In this document: positions 1 through 8,624 of the stretch, piece by piece
How positions within the stretch are numbered: the first letter of the stretch is position 1
Layout of the letters: every line of letters starts with the position of its first letter
Origin: Winogradskyella schleiferi
GTDB taxonomy: Bacteria; Bacteroidota; Bacteroidia; Flavobacteriales; Flavobacteriaceae
Length of the DNA: 64,000 nt
Direction: 5' to 3'
Assembly: GCF_013394655.1 (NCBI RefSeq)
Contig: NZ_CP053351.1
Span: 2,634,501-2,698,500, forward strand
The notes under the pieces: model-generated
The model's input: only the letters and a program-made list of their open reading frames with translations
Databases searched by the model: none
Told to the model about the DNA's origin: nothing
Translations under genes and position numbers: made by a program

Positions 1-7
1 ATTAAGA

Positions 8-469
8 TTACGCTTCAGCAATAACATCAAAAGTTAAATTCTCTGTTACAGATCTGTGTAATCTAATTGTAGCTTCGTACTGACCTAAACGCTTAATGTT
101 ACCACCTGTGATAGCGATAAATTTCTTGTCAACTTCGTGACCAGCGTCTTTAAGAGCAGCAGCCAAATCCAACTTGGTAATAGAACCAAATAACTTGTCT
201 CCAGCAGTAGCACCTGTACCAGCTTTAGCGGTAATTTTAATATCTAAACCTTTTAAAGCTTCAGCAGTTTTTTCAGCCTCAGCGATAATAGTTTTTTCTT
301 TGTATTCTCTTTGCTTTAACGTCTCTGCCAATACTTTTTTAGCAGAAGATGTAGCCATAACGGCTTGTCCTTGAGGAATTAAAAAGTTTCTACCATAACC
401 GTTCTTAACAGATACAATATCGTCTTTAAATCCTAAATTATCAACGTCTTGTTTTAATATAAGTTCCAT
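8..469 (-). CDS. rplI: 50S ribosomal protein L9
   Basis: Component of the large ribosomal subunit; it binds 23S rRNA near the L1 stalk base and helps hold the reading frame. The 153-residue product begins MELILKQDVDNLGFKDDIV and continues with the NGYGRNFLIP block, the diagnostic N-terminal L9 RNA-binding signature. An Ala/Lys/Glu-rich connecting helix and a C-terminal domain follow (about residues 80-150). The length is normal for the family. It is the last gene of rpsF-rpsR-rplI, 12 bp after rpsR, the order usual in bacteria. The stop codon lies at the window edge, so what follows downstream is not visible. Confidence 0.98.
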   Translation of the reverse strand: MELILKQDVDNLGFKDDIVSVKNGYGRNFLIPQGQAVMATSSAKKVLAETLKQREYKEKTIIAEAEKTAEALKGLDIKITAKAGTGATAGDKLFGSITKLDLAAALKDAGHEVDKKFIAITGGNIKRLGQYEATIRLHRSVTENLTFDVIAEA

Positions 470-481
470 TGTTATGATATT

Positions 482-778
482 TTATTTTAATAAATCAGCA
501 ACATATGGCATTAAGGCTAAATGTCTAGCTCTTTTTACGGCCACAGATACTTTTCTTTGATACTTTAAAGACGTTCCTGTTAAACGTCTTGGCAATAATT
601 TACCTTGTTCGTTTACAAAACCTAATAACCAATCTGCATCTTTATAATCGACATACTTGATTCCAGATTTTTGAAAACGACAATATTTTTTAGTCTTAGA
701 CGTCTCAATATTTAACGGTGTTAAATATCTAATTTCGCCGTCTTTTTTTCCTTTTGCTTGTTGTTCTATTGATGACAT
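482..778 (-). CDS. rpsR: 30S ribosomal protein S18
   Basis: Small-subunit protein that packs against S6 on the platform. The 98 residues contain the S18 core: the [19 protein letters not shown] segment, then the [29 protein letters not shown] block that binds 16S rRNA. The N-terminal extension of about 20 residues is typical of Bacteroidota S18. The gene starts 2 bp after the rpsF stop codon and runs on into rplI, so the three are almost certainly cotranscribed and S6 and S18 are made together. Confidence 0.98.
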   Translation of the reverse strand: MSSIEQQAKGKKDGEIRYLTPLNIETSKTKKYCRFQKSGIKYVDYKDADWLLGFVNEQGKLLPRRLTGTSLKYQRKVSVAVKRARHLALMPYVADLLK

Positions 779-780
779 AA

Positions 781-1131
781 TTACGCTTTTGCTTTTGCTT
801 TAACTTTCAATTTTTCTCTTCTTCTCTCAGCCCATGAAATCGCATGTTTGTCTAATTTCACAGTTAAGTAACGCATAAAACGCTCATCACGTCTAAACTC
901 TAGCTCTAAAGGTTCTATAACCTCACCAGCAACCTGGTATTCAAATAAATGGTAAAAACCACTCTTTTTGTTTTGGATTGGGTAAGCTAACTTTTTTAGT
1001 CCCCAATCTTCTTTGGCAATCATCTTAGCACCTTTAGATACGAGCATATCCTCGTATTTCTTTACTGTCTCCTTTATCTGTTCATCAGATAAAACGGGAT
1101 TTAAGATGAAAACAGTTTCATAATGATTCAT
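781..1131 (-). CDS. rpsF: 30S ribosomal protein S6
   Basis: Small-subunit protein that forms a heterodimer with S18. The 116 residues start [18 protein letters not shown] and have the ferredoxin-like S6 fold signature: the [13 protein letters not shown] strand, the SGFYHLFEY strand and a [19 protein letters not shown]-terminal strand. The tail is Lys/Ala-rich. First gene of the operon; a good Bacteroidota-type promoter sits 34-65 bp upstream (1165-1196, minus strand). Confidence 0.98.
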   Translation of the reverse strand: MNHYETVFILNPVLSDEQIKETVKKYEDMLVSKGAKMIAKEDWGLKKLAYPIQNKKSGFYHLFEYQVAGEVIEPLELEFRRDERFMRYLTVKLDKHAISWAERRREKLKVKAKAKA

Positions 1132-1164
1132 AATAAATAATTTTGTTTATTGTTAAAACGGCTG

Positions 1165-1196
1165 CAAAAATACACATTTATTCTATATTTGACAAC
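1165..1196 (-). promoter_or_regulatory. Predicted promoter of rpsF-rpsR-rplI
   Basis: On the minus strand there is a TATTTTTG box (1172 to 1165), matching the Bacteroidota -7 consensus TAnnTTTG. A GTTG -33 element (1196 to 1193) lies 20 bp upstream, within the normal spacing. Transcription would begin about 25-30 bp before the rpsF start codon. Seen by eye; no start-site data. Confidence 0.5.
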
Positions 1197-1333
1197 GTTT
1201 TTTAGAAGTAAAAATAGTAATGTTTCTATTACCTAAAAATTATGTTAAATTTTACGGTTTGTCGGTAATATTTGTTTTTTAACCGAATTTATCGTACTAT
1301 TGTCGATATCTTAACCTAAAATTATATAATGTT

Positions 1334-2029
1334 ATGACTTTAAACTGTGTAGTTGTTGATGATTCCGCGATTCAGCGCCTCTCTATAGTTAAGTTAATTG
1401 AGAATCATTCCTCACTTAATCTTATTGCAGAGTACAGTAGTGCGTTAGAAACAAAAAACGGTCTTAATACCCATAAAGTAGATCTTATCTTCTTAGATAT
1501 AGAGATGCCTGTATTAAACGGTTTTGAATTACTTGATGTACTCAACAACAAACCCCAAATTATTTTTGTTACCGGTAAAACCGAGTATGCTTTTAAAGCA
1601 TTTAATTACGATGCCACCGATTATCTTCAGAAACCAATCACTAAAGAACGTTTTAATACTGCCGTAGAAAAAGCTATTGAGCAGCACAAATTGAAACTGG
1701 ACTTTAACGAAACTGATGGTGAGCATATCTTTGTAAAAAGTAACCTTAAAAAACGTAAAGTTTATATTAAGGATATTAAATGGATTGAAGCCCTTGGTGA
1801 TTACGTAAAAGTGGTTACAGAAGAAAACAGCTTGGTAGTATTATCTACGATGAAAGCTTTTGAACAAGAGTTACCAGAAGGTAAATTTTTAAGAATCCAC
1901 AAGTCCTATATTGTGAACCTCGATAAAATTGACCGATTTAACAGTAAAAATGTTGAAGTTGGAGCTTATGAAATTCCATTGAGTCGAAATAAAAAGACGC
2001 AATTAGTTGATGCTTTAAATAATATGTAG
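1334..2029 (+). CDS. LytTR-family response regulator (orphan)
   Basis: DNA-binding response regulator of 231 residues. The N-terminal receiver domain (about 1-120) starts LNCVVVDDSAIQRLS with the acidic pocket VDD. The predicted phosphoacceptor is Asp55 in LIFLDIEMPVLNGFELL, and the conserved Lys is in YLQKPI. A C-terminal LytTR DNA-binding domain follows (about 130-231: VFVKSNLKKRKVYIKDIKWIEAL style strand, then FLRIHKSYIVNLDKI). No histidine kinase is adjacent, so the partner must lie elsewhere; the kinase at 10153 has its own regulator. It is divergent from rpsF, with 200 bp between them. Confidence 0.9.
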   Translation: MTLNCVVVDDSAIQRLSIVKLIENHSSLNLIAEYSSALETKNGLNTHKVDLIFLDIEMPVLNGFELLDVLNNKPQIIFVTGKTEYAFKAFNYDATDYLQKPITKERFNTAVEKAIEQHKLKLDFNETDGEHIFVKSNLKKRKVYIKDIKWIEALGDYVKVVTEENSLVVLSTMKAFEQELPEGKFLRIHKSYIVNLDKIDRFNSKNVEVGAYEIPLSRNKKTQLVDALNNM

Positions 2030-2142
2030 AACATTACCTCTATGTATAAAGCATTACATTATAAGTTTAAAGAATCCTGAGCATTTGCTTGGGATTTTTT
2101 GGTTTTAATGAAATTTATGAGCGAACAAATTATTGAGTTTTC

Positions 2143-2289
2143 ACACCCCTAAAGTCCCCTCAAGGGGACAATACTGATCAAAATTATTAAAGTTTCTTCA
2201 GTGTAATTTATTTTATTTAGAAACAATATTCAATCTATAATAAAAAGTTTATCATATAGATTGTCCCCTTGAGGGGACTTTAGGGGTGT
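2143..2289. repeat. 30-bp perfect inverted repeat flanking an 87-bp spacer
   Basis: The left arm 2143-2172 (ACACCCCTAAAGTCCCCTCA then AGGGGACAAT) is exactly complementary to 2260-2289. Each arm also has its own small hairpin, GTCCCCT/AGGGGAC with a 2-nt loop. The AT-rich spacer has no open reading frame. The element lies between the convergent LytTR gene and priA. It may be a MITE-like or REP-pair element that also works as a bidirectional terminator. No target-site duplication is obvious. Confidence 0.75.
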
Positions 2290-2306
2290 TTTTTTAGTAT
2301 TTGAAT

Positions 2307-4760
2307 TTAATAATTATCCACATTAATTACCACACGTACCGACCTAAAATCCTTTACGGCATTAAAGCTATTATCTATTTTCTGAATGGCTTCTTTTGTT
2401 TTTACCAAGGATTGTTTTTGTGGAATCTTTACTAAAATGTTTTTATGGTATAAATTTCGGATTCGAGATACTGGTGGAAATTCGGGTCCTAAAACATTGG
2501 CTTTAAACAATTGCTTTAAAGATTTCGCGTACCAATCTGCTGCCAAATTCACACGATTATAATCCTTATGCTTGAACGTTATTTTTATTAATCTGAAAAT
2601 TGGCGGATATTTATAATTGTAGCGTTCATTCATTTGTTCGGCAAACATTTCCTTGTATGAATTTGTAGAAACTTGTTGCAAAATATTATGATGCGGATTG
2701 TAGGTCTGAATCAAAACTTTTCCTCTTAAATCCGTTCGTCCTGCTCTACCAGAAACTTGTGCCATGAGTTGATAACTGCGTTCGTGTGCTCTAAAATCCG
2801 GAAAGTTGAGCAAGTTATCTGCATTCATTATGCCCACTAATTTTACGAATCTAAAATCCAATCCCTTGGTCAGCATTTGAGTGCCCACTAAAATATCAAC
2901 TTCACGTTGCTCAAAACTGTTTATAATTTTCTCGAAACCGTACTTTCCCCTTGTAGTATCTAAATCCATTCTTGCGACTTTCTTTTCAGGAAATAGTACT
3001 TTCACTTCTTCTTCAATCTGTTCGGTTCCAAAACCCTTGGTATCTAAAGTAGAATTACCACAACCTTGACAACTTTTTAGCATGGCAGAATTATAACCAC
3101 AATAATGACAACGCAATTGATCGCGATATTGATGATAAGTTAAGCTCACATCACAATTGGGACATTGAGGTGATGTACCGCAAGTGGTACATTCTATAAT
3201 CGGTGAAAATCCTCGTCTATTTTGAAACAATATAATCTGAAAACCTTCTTCTAAAGTTTGCGTCATTTCTTCTATGAGTCGGTCGCTAAAATGACCTTTC
3301 ATACGTTTGCGTTTGTACTTATCTGCTAAATCTACCAATTCAATATCTGGCATAAGCACATTGTTGTAGCGTGTGTTTAATTCCACCAAACCATATTTAC
3401 CTTGAGTGGCATTAAAATAACTTTCCAGACTTGGTGTTGCCGACCCTAAAAGGGTTTTTGCTTTGAATAAATTTGCCAAAACGATGGCAGCATCCCTTGC
3501 ATGGTAACGTGGTGCAGGATCGAATTGTTTGTAGGATTGCTCGTGCTCTTCATCGACGATAATTAATCCCAAATTTGTAAACGGTAACAATAGTGAGGAA
3601 CGTGCCCCAATAATGACTTGGGCTTTTTCGGAATTCGAAAGCATATTTTGCCAAACCTCTACCCTTTCATTTCCTGAATATCGGGAATGAAATACCGCCA
3701 CTTTCTCACCAAAATAATCTTGAAGCCGTTGCACTAATTGAGTGGTCAAGGCAATTTCTGGTAACAGATATAATACCTGTTTTCCTATTTCCAGTTGTTT
3801 TTGAATCAGCTGCACATAAATTTCTGTTTTACCAGAAGATGTTACGCCATGTAATAAGGCAACCGATTTTTCTTCAAAAATAGATGTAACCTCATTGTAA
3901 GCTTGCTGCTGTGCTTCGCTTAAATGTTTGGCATCCGCATCACCTTCACCCTCGAATTGAATACGATCGGTTTGGATGTGGTATTCTTCTAAAATGGCCT
4001 TGTCAATTAATGTTTTAACAATACTAGAAGAGGCGCCACTTCGTTCCGTTAATTCTGAAACTTTTATGGGCTGTTTTAACGAAGCTTCCATAGTAAACAA
4101 GGTCAATACGACTTCGCGCTGTTTTGGCGCACGACTCAGTTCCTCTAATAATTCCTGAAGTTTTTCTTGGGATTTATGGTTGTGGTGTAACTTTACATAG
4201 CGCACTAATTTTGGGGTGTATTTTTCGTAAAGTTCTTCCTGTAAATTCAGAACGCCTTTTTTTACCAAATTATTGATAATTGGCAATACGCGCTTTTTAT
4301 CTAAAATGGAAACAACATCATTAATTTTTAAAGACGATTGATGCTGTAACGCTTCATAAATTAAGAACTCGTCGTCCTTTAATTCTGAATCTTTAATATT
4401 TATTTTTTCGTTTTTAGAAATTATGGTTTCACTTTCCAATAAAAAGGCATTTGGCATGGCTGCTCTCATTACTTCTCCCACACTACACATATAATAATCG
4501 GCAATCCATTCCCAATGTTGTAATTGTATTTCTGTGATTACGGGAGCATCATCTAATATTTGATGAATGGTTTTAGCATCATAAGCCGTTGGAGGATTTT
4601 GATGAATGCTATAGACTAAAGCCGTATATATTTTACTCTTACCAAAAGGCACAGCCACACGAATTCCAGGTTTCAGGAATTCAGCTTCAGCTTCCGTAAT
4701 ATGATACGTAAATGCTTTTTGAAGCGGAATTGGTAGAATGACGTCTATAAAATGCAGCAT
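2307..4760 (-). CDS. priA: Primosomal protein N' (replication restart helicase PriA)
   Basis: 3'-to-5' SF2 DNA helicase that recognises stalled forks and reloads the replicative helicase. The 817 residues start with the 3'-DNA-binding domain (MLHFIDVILPIPLQKAFTYH, with VAVPFGKSK). Next come Walker A (GVTSSGKTEIY), a DEEH box, GSATPSLES (motif III) and the eight-cysteine zinc-binding insertion (CTTCGTSPQCPNC and CHYCGYN...CQGCG). Helicase motifs V and VI follow (GTQMLTKGLDF; QVSGRAGR). Length and motif order are canonical. Stand-alone gene; upstream is the terminator of the neighbouring secreted-protein operon. Confidence 0.97.
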   Translation of the reverse strand: MLHFIDVILPIPLQKAFTYHITEAEAEFLKPGIRVAVPFGKSKIYTALVYSIHQNPPTAYDAKTIHQILDDAPVITEIQLQHWEWIADYYMCSVGEVMRAAMPNAFLLESETIISKNEKINIKDSELKDDEFLIYEALQHQSSLKINDVVSILDKKRVLPIINNLVKKGVLNLQEELYEKYTPKLVRYVKLHHNHKSQEKLQELLEELSRAPKQREVVLTLFTMEASLKQPIKVSELTERSGASSSIVKTLIDKAILEEYHIQTDRIQFEGEGDADAKHLSEAQQQAYNEVTSIFEEKSVALLHGVTSSGKTEIYVQLIQKQLEIGKQVLYLLPEIALTTQLVQRLQDYFGEKVAVFHSRYSGNERVEVWQNMLSNSEKAQVIIGARSSLLLPFTNLGLIIVDEEHEQSYKQFDPAPRYHARDAAIVLANLFKAKTLLGSATPSLESYFNATQGKYGLVELNTRYNNVLMPDIELVDLADKYKRKRMKGHFSDRLIEEMTQTLEEGFQIILFQNRRGFSPIIECTTCGTSPQCPNCDVSLTYHQYRDQLRCHYCGYNSAMLKSCQGCGNSTLDTKGFGTEQIEEEVKVLFPEKKVARMDLDTTRGKYGFEKIINSFEQREVDILVGTQMLTKGLDFRFVKLVGIMNADNLLNFPDFRAHERSYQLMAQVSGRAGRTDLRGKVLIQTYNPHHNILQQVSTNSYKEMFAEQMNERYNYKYPPIFRLIKITFKHKDYNRVNLAADWYAKSLKQLFKANVLGPEFPPVSRIRNLYHKNILVKIPQKQSLVKTKEAIQKIDNSFNAVKDFRSVRVVINVDNY

Positions 4761-4784
4761 TCTCCAAAAGTAATGCCTTTAAAT

Positions 4785-4815
4785 AAAAAAACCATCTCGA
4801 TTGGAGATGGTTTTT
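4785..4815 (-). terminator. Rho-independent terminator, probably bidirectional
   Basis: CCATCTC (4792-4798) pairs with GAGATGG (4804-4810) around a 5-nt loop. A-tracts and T-tracts flank the stem on both sides. It lies 25 bp downstream of the minus-strand T9SS cargo gene and just ahead of priA, so it insulates priA from the secreted-protein operon. Confidence 0.8.
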
Positions 4816-4839
4816 CAACACTTAAAAAAAATCAACTCA

Positions 4840-5841
4840 TTATTGTTTTACAATTTTATATGTTGCTTTTTCGTTTTGGGATGCTAAGCTTAAGATGTAA
4901 GTTCCTGCTTCTAAATTTTGTAAATTTATGGTTCTTAGATCTTCTGTTGAAGTGTAAACTTCCCTGCCTGTGATATCAAATACCGCTATATTACTGAATA
5001 CTATATTTTTAGAGACTTCAAGGTTAATGGTATTGGTAAATGGGTTAGGGTTAACGCTTACTGTTTTGTATAGATTGTTTTCGATACCTAAACCAGAATT
5101 TATCTCATCAAGGGTAGTTGTAATAGACCATTTTCCGTTTGAATCCTTTACTCTTACAAAAAGTGTATCCATTTCATTTATATCCTCATAGACACCAGAC
5201 GGATATGATAATACATCAAAACTCCAAGTGCCATCTGTTGCTGGTACGTCAATAGTAATAATTGAGTTATTTCCAAATTCCAAATCATCACCAGTGAAAT
5301 ATTCAATTTCAACCAGATTACTATCTGGATTTAAATACACTTCTATGTTTTTTCTGAATGTATGACTCCAATTCCCATAAGAATCCTGAACCCTTCCGTA
5401 TAACTTATGGTAACCCAAGCTAACGGTTTCAAGTATTTGAGCCGCAAATTGTTGCTCAATATCTCCCTCCTGTGGGTTGATATCAAAAGTAGTTGCCACT
5501 CCAAACATTGGGTCTTGGTCTATGAAATACTCACCCATAACTATATTTTTCTCAACAACAGGTGCAAAGACTTGAACTTGCCTTCTGAAAGTATGACTCC
5601 AGTTCCCATTTTCATCTTTAGTACGAATATAGAGTTTATGATATCCAAGAGTTGTAGAAGAAGGGATATCTGCTAAAATGGTCTCGATTACATCTATATC
5701 GGGCGATGTAATATTCATAACCGTGTTCATGCCAAAACCGTTATCCGTATCTAAAAAATATTCTATTTGGACCGTATTGGATTGCGCATTTATACGCATC
5801 GCTATTGCCAAATAAATGGCAGTTAGAATAATCTGTTTCAT
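4840..5841 (-). CDS. Secreted protein with three tandem repeats and a T9SS type A sorting domain
   Basis: 333 residues with a Sec signal peptide (about 1-19, ending INAQS). Three repeats of about 70-75 residues follow. Each opens with an EYF(L/I/T)-D-D--FG pattern and closes with HKLYxRxxDxxGNWSHTFR; the third copy is divergent, ending RVKDSNGKWS. The last 70 residues form a type 9 secretion C-terminal domain: VNPNPFTNTINLEV, then VFDITGREVY, LEAGTYILSL and a final KIVKQ. The mature protein should therefore be exported across the outer membrane and anchored or released at the surface. It lies 6 bp downstream of the beta-helix-like gene at 5848, so the two are probably cotranscribed. The function of the repeat is not recognised. 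Confidence 0.85.
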   Translation of the reverse strand: MKQIILTAIYLAIAMRINAQSNTVQIEYFLDTDNGFGMNTVMNITSPDIDVIETILADIPSSTTLGYHKLYIRTKDENGNWSHTFRRQVQVFAPVVEKNIVMGEYFIDQDPMFGVATTFDINPQEGDIEQQFAAQILETVSLGYHKLYGRVQDSYGNWSHTFRKNIEVYLNPDSNLVEIEYFTGDDLEFGNNSIITIDVPATDGTWSFDVLSYPSGVYEDINEMDTLFVRVKDSNGKWSITTTLDEINSGLGIENNLYKTVSVNPNPFTNTINLEVSKNIVFSNIAVFDITGREVYTSTEDLRTINLQNLEAGTYILSLASQNEKATYKIVKQ

Positions 5842-5847
5842 AACAAA

Positions 5848-6975
5848 TTAATTATTTGTTCTTGCTTTGATGGTTACAGGCAAACCTGTTCCTGCTTCTG
5901 AAACCCCTGTTGTAGTTACTTCGTAAACCACAGGGATTGCGCCAAGCCCAGAAAGGTTGTAACGGTTGCCTGGAACTATACCTCCAAAAGCTCCGCGCTC
6001 AGTACCATCACTACCAACCACATTAAATGTAGAACCTGATTGTAATTGATAAATACCATCGGCTGTACCATCTGCCACAAATAAGGTTGCCATACTTGGC
6101 ACCCAAAGGTTTTCGGTTGTTCCTGTAAATACACTAGAAAGTGACACTGTATTATATTGGACATTATTATTAGTGCCACTATTTATATTAGCCGTAATAC
6201 CTGGAGCTTTTAATATATTGTTTTGAAATGAACCAGTATTGAATTCCAAATTTAATTCGTTTTCTGGACCGTCGAAAATATTATTATTGCATTCCAATAA
6301 TGTACCTGTTCCCCAAGAACTGTTGGACCAAACGAGTCTTTTTTGGCAAATATTATTATTGAAAATTACATCTTGAGGAGGAATAAAAGTCGTCAAACCA
6401 TTACTTACTATAGCATTGGTGTTATAAATGTTTGAAAAAAAATTTTGAAGAATGTAAGCACCTGATAATTGTGTTGCAAATTGAATGTCACGCTCAATTC
6501 TGCATCGTTTAACAGTAACCTCATTAACATTTATATAAATCGTTCCGTGTGTTGTTAATCCGTCGTTAATTATGTTCATGCCAATAATTTGTGAAAATTC
6601 TGAACCGCTGTTAAAATTAATTCTACTCAGTTTGGCATCATAGGTGTTATTAGACACATTTTCATTTTGGGCTAAAAAATAACCAGGACCTATAATTACT
6701 AACTGTTTGGTAATAGTGGCATCTTCGTAAACCAAAGTAGAGCCCTCTATATGCAAGGTGTCACCATCAATTACATTCGGATATGCAATAGCATCATCAA
6801 TTTCACTAAATACGGGAAAACTTGGTGTTCCACCATAATTCTCACCAAATAACGTAGCGCCATCATAATTGGATTGATTGTTTACTCTCCATGTAGTTTG
6901 GGAATTTGCCAGTGTGGAAAATAAAAATGCAGTAAACACTACTGCAATGTCTAAAAATAATTGTTTTGTTTTCAT
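5848..6975 (-). CDS. Secreted protein of beta-helix type, function unknown
   Basis: 375 residues with a signal peptide (FTAFLFSTLANSQ). The body is rich in Asn, Ile and short strand-like repeats (for example ILQNFFSNIYNTNAIVSN and FNNNICQKRLVW), as in right-handed parallel beta-helix (pectate-lyase/NosD-like) proteins. The N-terminus (DDAIAYPNVIDGDTLHIEG, then YEDATITKQLVIIGPGYF) resembles the capping strand of that fold. No sorting domain like that of its neighbour is visible at the C-terminus (EVTTTGVSEAGTGLPVTIKA). First gene of a probable two-gene operon with the T9SS cargo. The fold call is from sequence pattern only. Confidence 0.65.
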   Translation of the reverse strand: MKTKQLFLDIAVVFTAFLFSTLANSQTTWRVNNQSNYDGATLFGENYGGTPSFPVFSEIDDAIAYPNVIDGDTLHIEGSTLVYEDATITKQLVIIGPGYFLAQNENVSNNTYDAKLSRINFNSGSEFSQIIGMNIINDGLTTHGTIYINVNEVTVKRCRIERDIQFATQLSGAYILQNFFSNIYNTNAIVSNGLTTFIPPQDVIFNNNICQKRLVWSNSSWGTGTLLECNNNIFDGPENELNLEFNTGSFQNNILKAPGITANINSGTNNNVQYNTVSLSSVFTGTTENLWVPSMATLFVADGTADGIYQLQSGSTFNVVGSDGTERGAFGGIVPGNRYNLSGLGAIPVVYEVTTTGVSEAGTGLPVTIKARTNN

Positions 6976-7199
6976 AATTGTTGGTTTTAAAAGTTTAATT
7001 AACAGCTAAATAAAATGTATTTTTAATAGTGTTACAATACCTATTTCTAGGTATTTATATAAGTTATTAGCTTTAGTAATTGATTTTAATAAAGGCTTAA
7101 AAATTGGCATAATGATTTCATAAGCAATATTTTAATTACATTACCATAAGTCTCAGACAATTAATCATTTAAAATGCTAAATGAAAATAAGTTTCCTAA

Positions 7200-7724
7200 T
7201 TATAAATCAAAATAGTAATGCACACTAGCACCATAGGAAAGGCCTGCAAAACTATCTATACCGCTACCGAAATCACCACCTATATATCCAAGTTCTCCAC
7301 TAAAGGCCAAACCTTCTACAAAATTTGGAATTTCGCATTCCACTCCACCGCCTAGACCGAAACCAAGCGTATTGTACGAATCGGAAGTCCCAAAATAATA
7401 ATCATATTTAACGGTAAAATAACTGACCTGTGCATAAGCATAAGGCTTAAAGAAAAAAGAATCGCCAAGAACGTTAAAGTTATAAACGTATCTTCCTGAG
7501 GCTCCAAAAGAAAAACCAGTAGCACTATAACCGTAAGAAGCACCACCCAAAATTATTTGTGCCGTATGGTGTTCTGTAAAGTTATATTTACCACTGATAC
7601 CATAAGCTGGATAGGAAGACGCAAGACCTGCACCTAAAACACCAGGCTCTCCCATCCTTTGGGAATGTACGGTTGACAAAAAAAATAAACTAAAGAGTAA
7701 TGTAAAAAGAAAATTGGTTTTCAT
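7200..7724 (-). CDS. Outer membrane beta-barrel protein
   Basis: 174 residues: a signal peptide (about 1-21, ending HSQ), then alternating hydrophobic/aromatic strands rich in Gly and Tyr, for example AQIILGGASYGYSATGFSFGA and FFKPYAYAQVSYFTVKYDYYF. It ends in an aromatic strand (SVHYYFDL), the usual C-terminal signal for barrel assembly. About eight strands are plausible, the size of a small OmpA/OmpW-like barrel. No specific substrate can be named. Monocistronic, with AT-rich flanks of about 220-270 bp. Confidence 0.75.
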   Translation of the reverse strand: MKTNFLFTLLFSLFFLSTVHSQRMGEPGVLGAGLASSYPAYGISGKYNFTEHHTAQIILGGASYGYSATGFSFGASGRYVYNFNVLGDSFFFKPYAYAQVSYFTVKYDYYFGTSDSYNTLGFGLGGGVECEIPNFVEGLAFSGELGYIGGDFGSGIDSFAGLSYGASVHYYFDL

Positions 7725-7996
7725 AATTATAGAATGGATTGATTAATTTTTTTAAAACTTTTTCAGGAAATAAGCTAAGTAGAAGAGGGAGTCTAACCAT
7801 TTAATTTTGAGCATAATAAAGAACCTCAAATAATAATCAAAGCGCAAATAAATACGACAAACAGTTAATATTTAAGTCGAAATTTACTTACAGGCTTGAA
7901 AATCAATTTATTAACTTAACTACTATTGATTTTTAGTTTCTTAACCGTTGTTATTGCCCTTACTTTCTTATCAAATTACACTAAATGTTATGGTTT

Positions 7997-8539
7997 TTAA
8001 TTAATGAAAAACGGAATATTAGTAAAACTCCCATTTCCCACTGTGTAAGTTGTATTAGTATCTGGATCCATGGTGACAAAACTAAACGTACCTGAAATTC
8101 TTTCTCCTGGAACATCCACTTCTGCGATACTTAATGTTGCGCTTACGGTTTCGTCCGCATCTATCGTTGTGGATCCATTTTCATCTTCAAAAGTGTAAGT
8201 GCCACCTACAGCATCTGCCGGAAAGGTAAATGATGCACCAGCAATAATAACATCGGGATTGTCCATAATTAGCGTAACACCTATAGCTGTAGTTTCTGAA
8301 TTGTCTGACACACCATCAGTCGATGCTGCCAATCCGAAAGCATAAACCGTAATAGGCCCAGAATCGCCACTTGTAATCGCAGCAGCAACAGAATTTTGGC
8401 CAAATGTAAATACCTTTGTCTGTCCGTTAATATCTGCTTTTACGGTACCATCTCCAAGCAAGTTAATAATTTCATCTTCAACATCGCAACTTATCAGAGC
8501 AATCGCGAATAAACATAGTAGTAATTTTTTACGCATCAT
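7997..8539 (-). CDS. Lipoprotein, DUF6252-like
   Basis: 180 residues with a lipoprotein signal peptide: basic start MMRKK, hydrophobic core, then ALISC as lipobox. The body is acidic and beta-rich: GTVKADINGQTKVFTFGQNS near the start and TYTFEDENGSTTIDADETVSATLSI later. It ends with GTFSFVTMDPDTNTTYTVGNGSFTNIPF, the pattern of small flavobacterial surface lipoproteins that carry a DUF6252-like domain. No enzyme motif is seen. It follows the TPR gene at 8625 on the same strand after 85 bp. Confidence 0.65.
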   Translation of the reverse strand: MMRKKLLLCLFAIALISCDVEDEIINLLGDGTVKADINGQTKVFTFGQNSVAAAITSGDSGPITVYAFGLAASTDGVSDNSETTAIGVTLIMDNPDVIIAGASFTFPADAVGGTYTFEDENGSTTIDADETVSATLSIAEVDVPGERISGTFSFVTMDPDTNTTYTVGNGSFTNIPFFIN

Positions 8540-8624
8540 ACTTATTATTTTTTTTTGTTTACGTGAATCTTCGATTTCATGAGTAGTTAGTTTTTTAGAA
8601 TTAAATAATTAGAACTTTAGATGG

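Noticed and set aside
174..374. Plus-strand open frame of 66 codons inside rplI
   Set aside because: Antisense shadow of a certain ribosomal gene; composition follows its codons.
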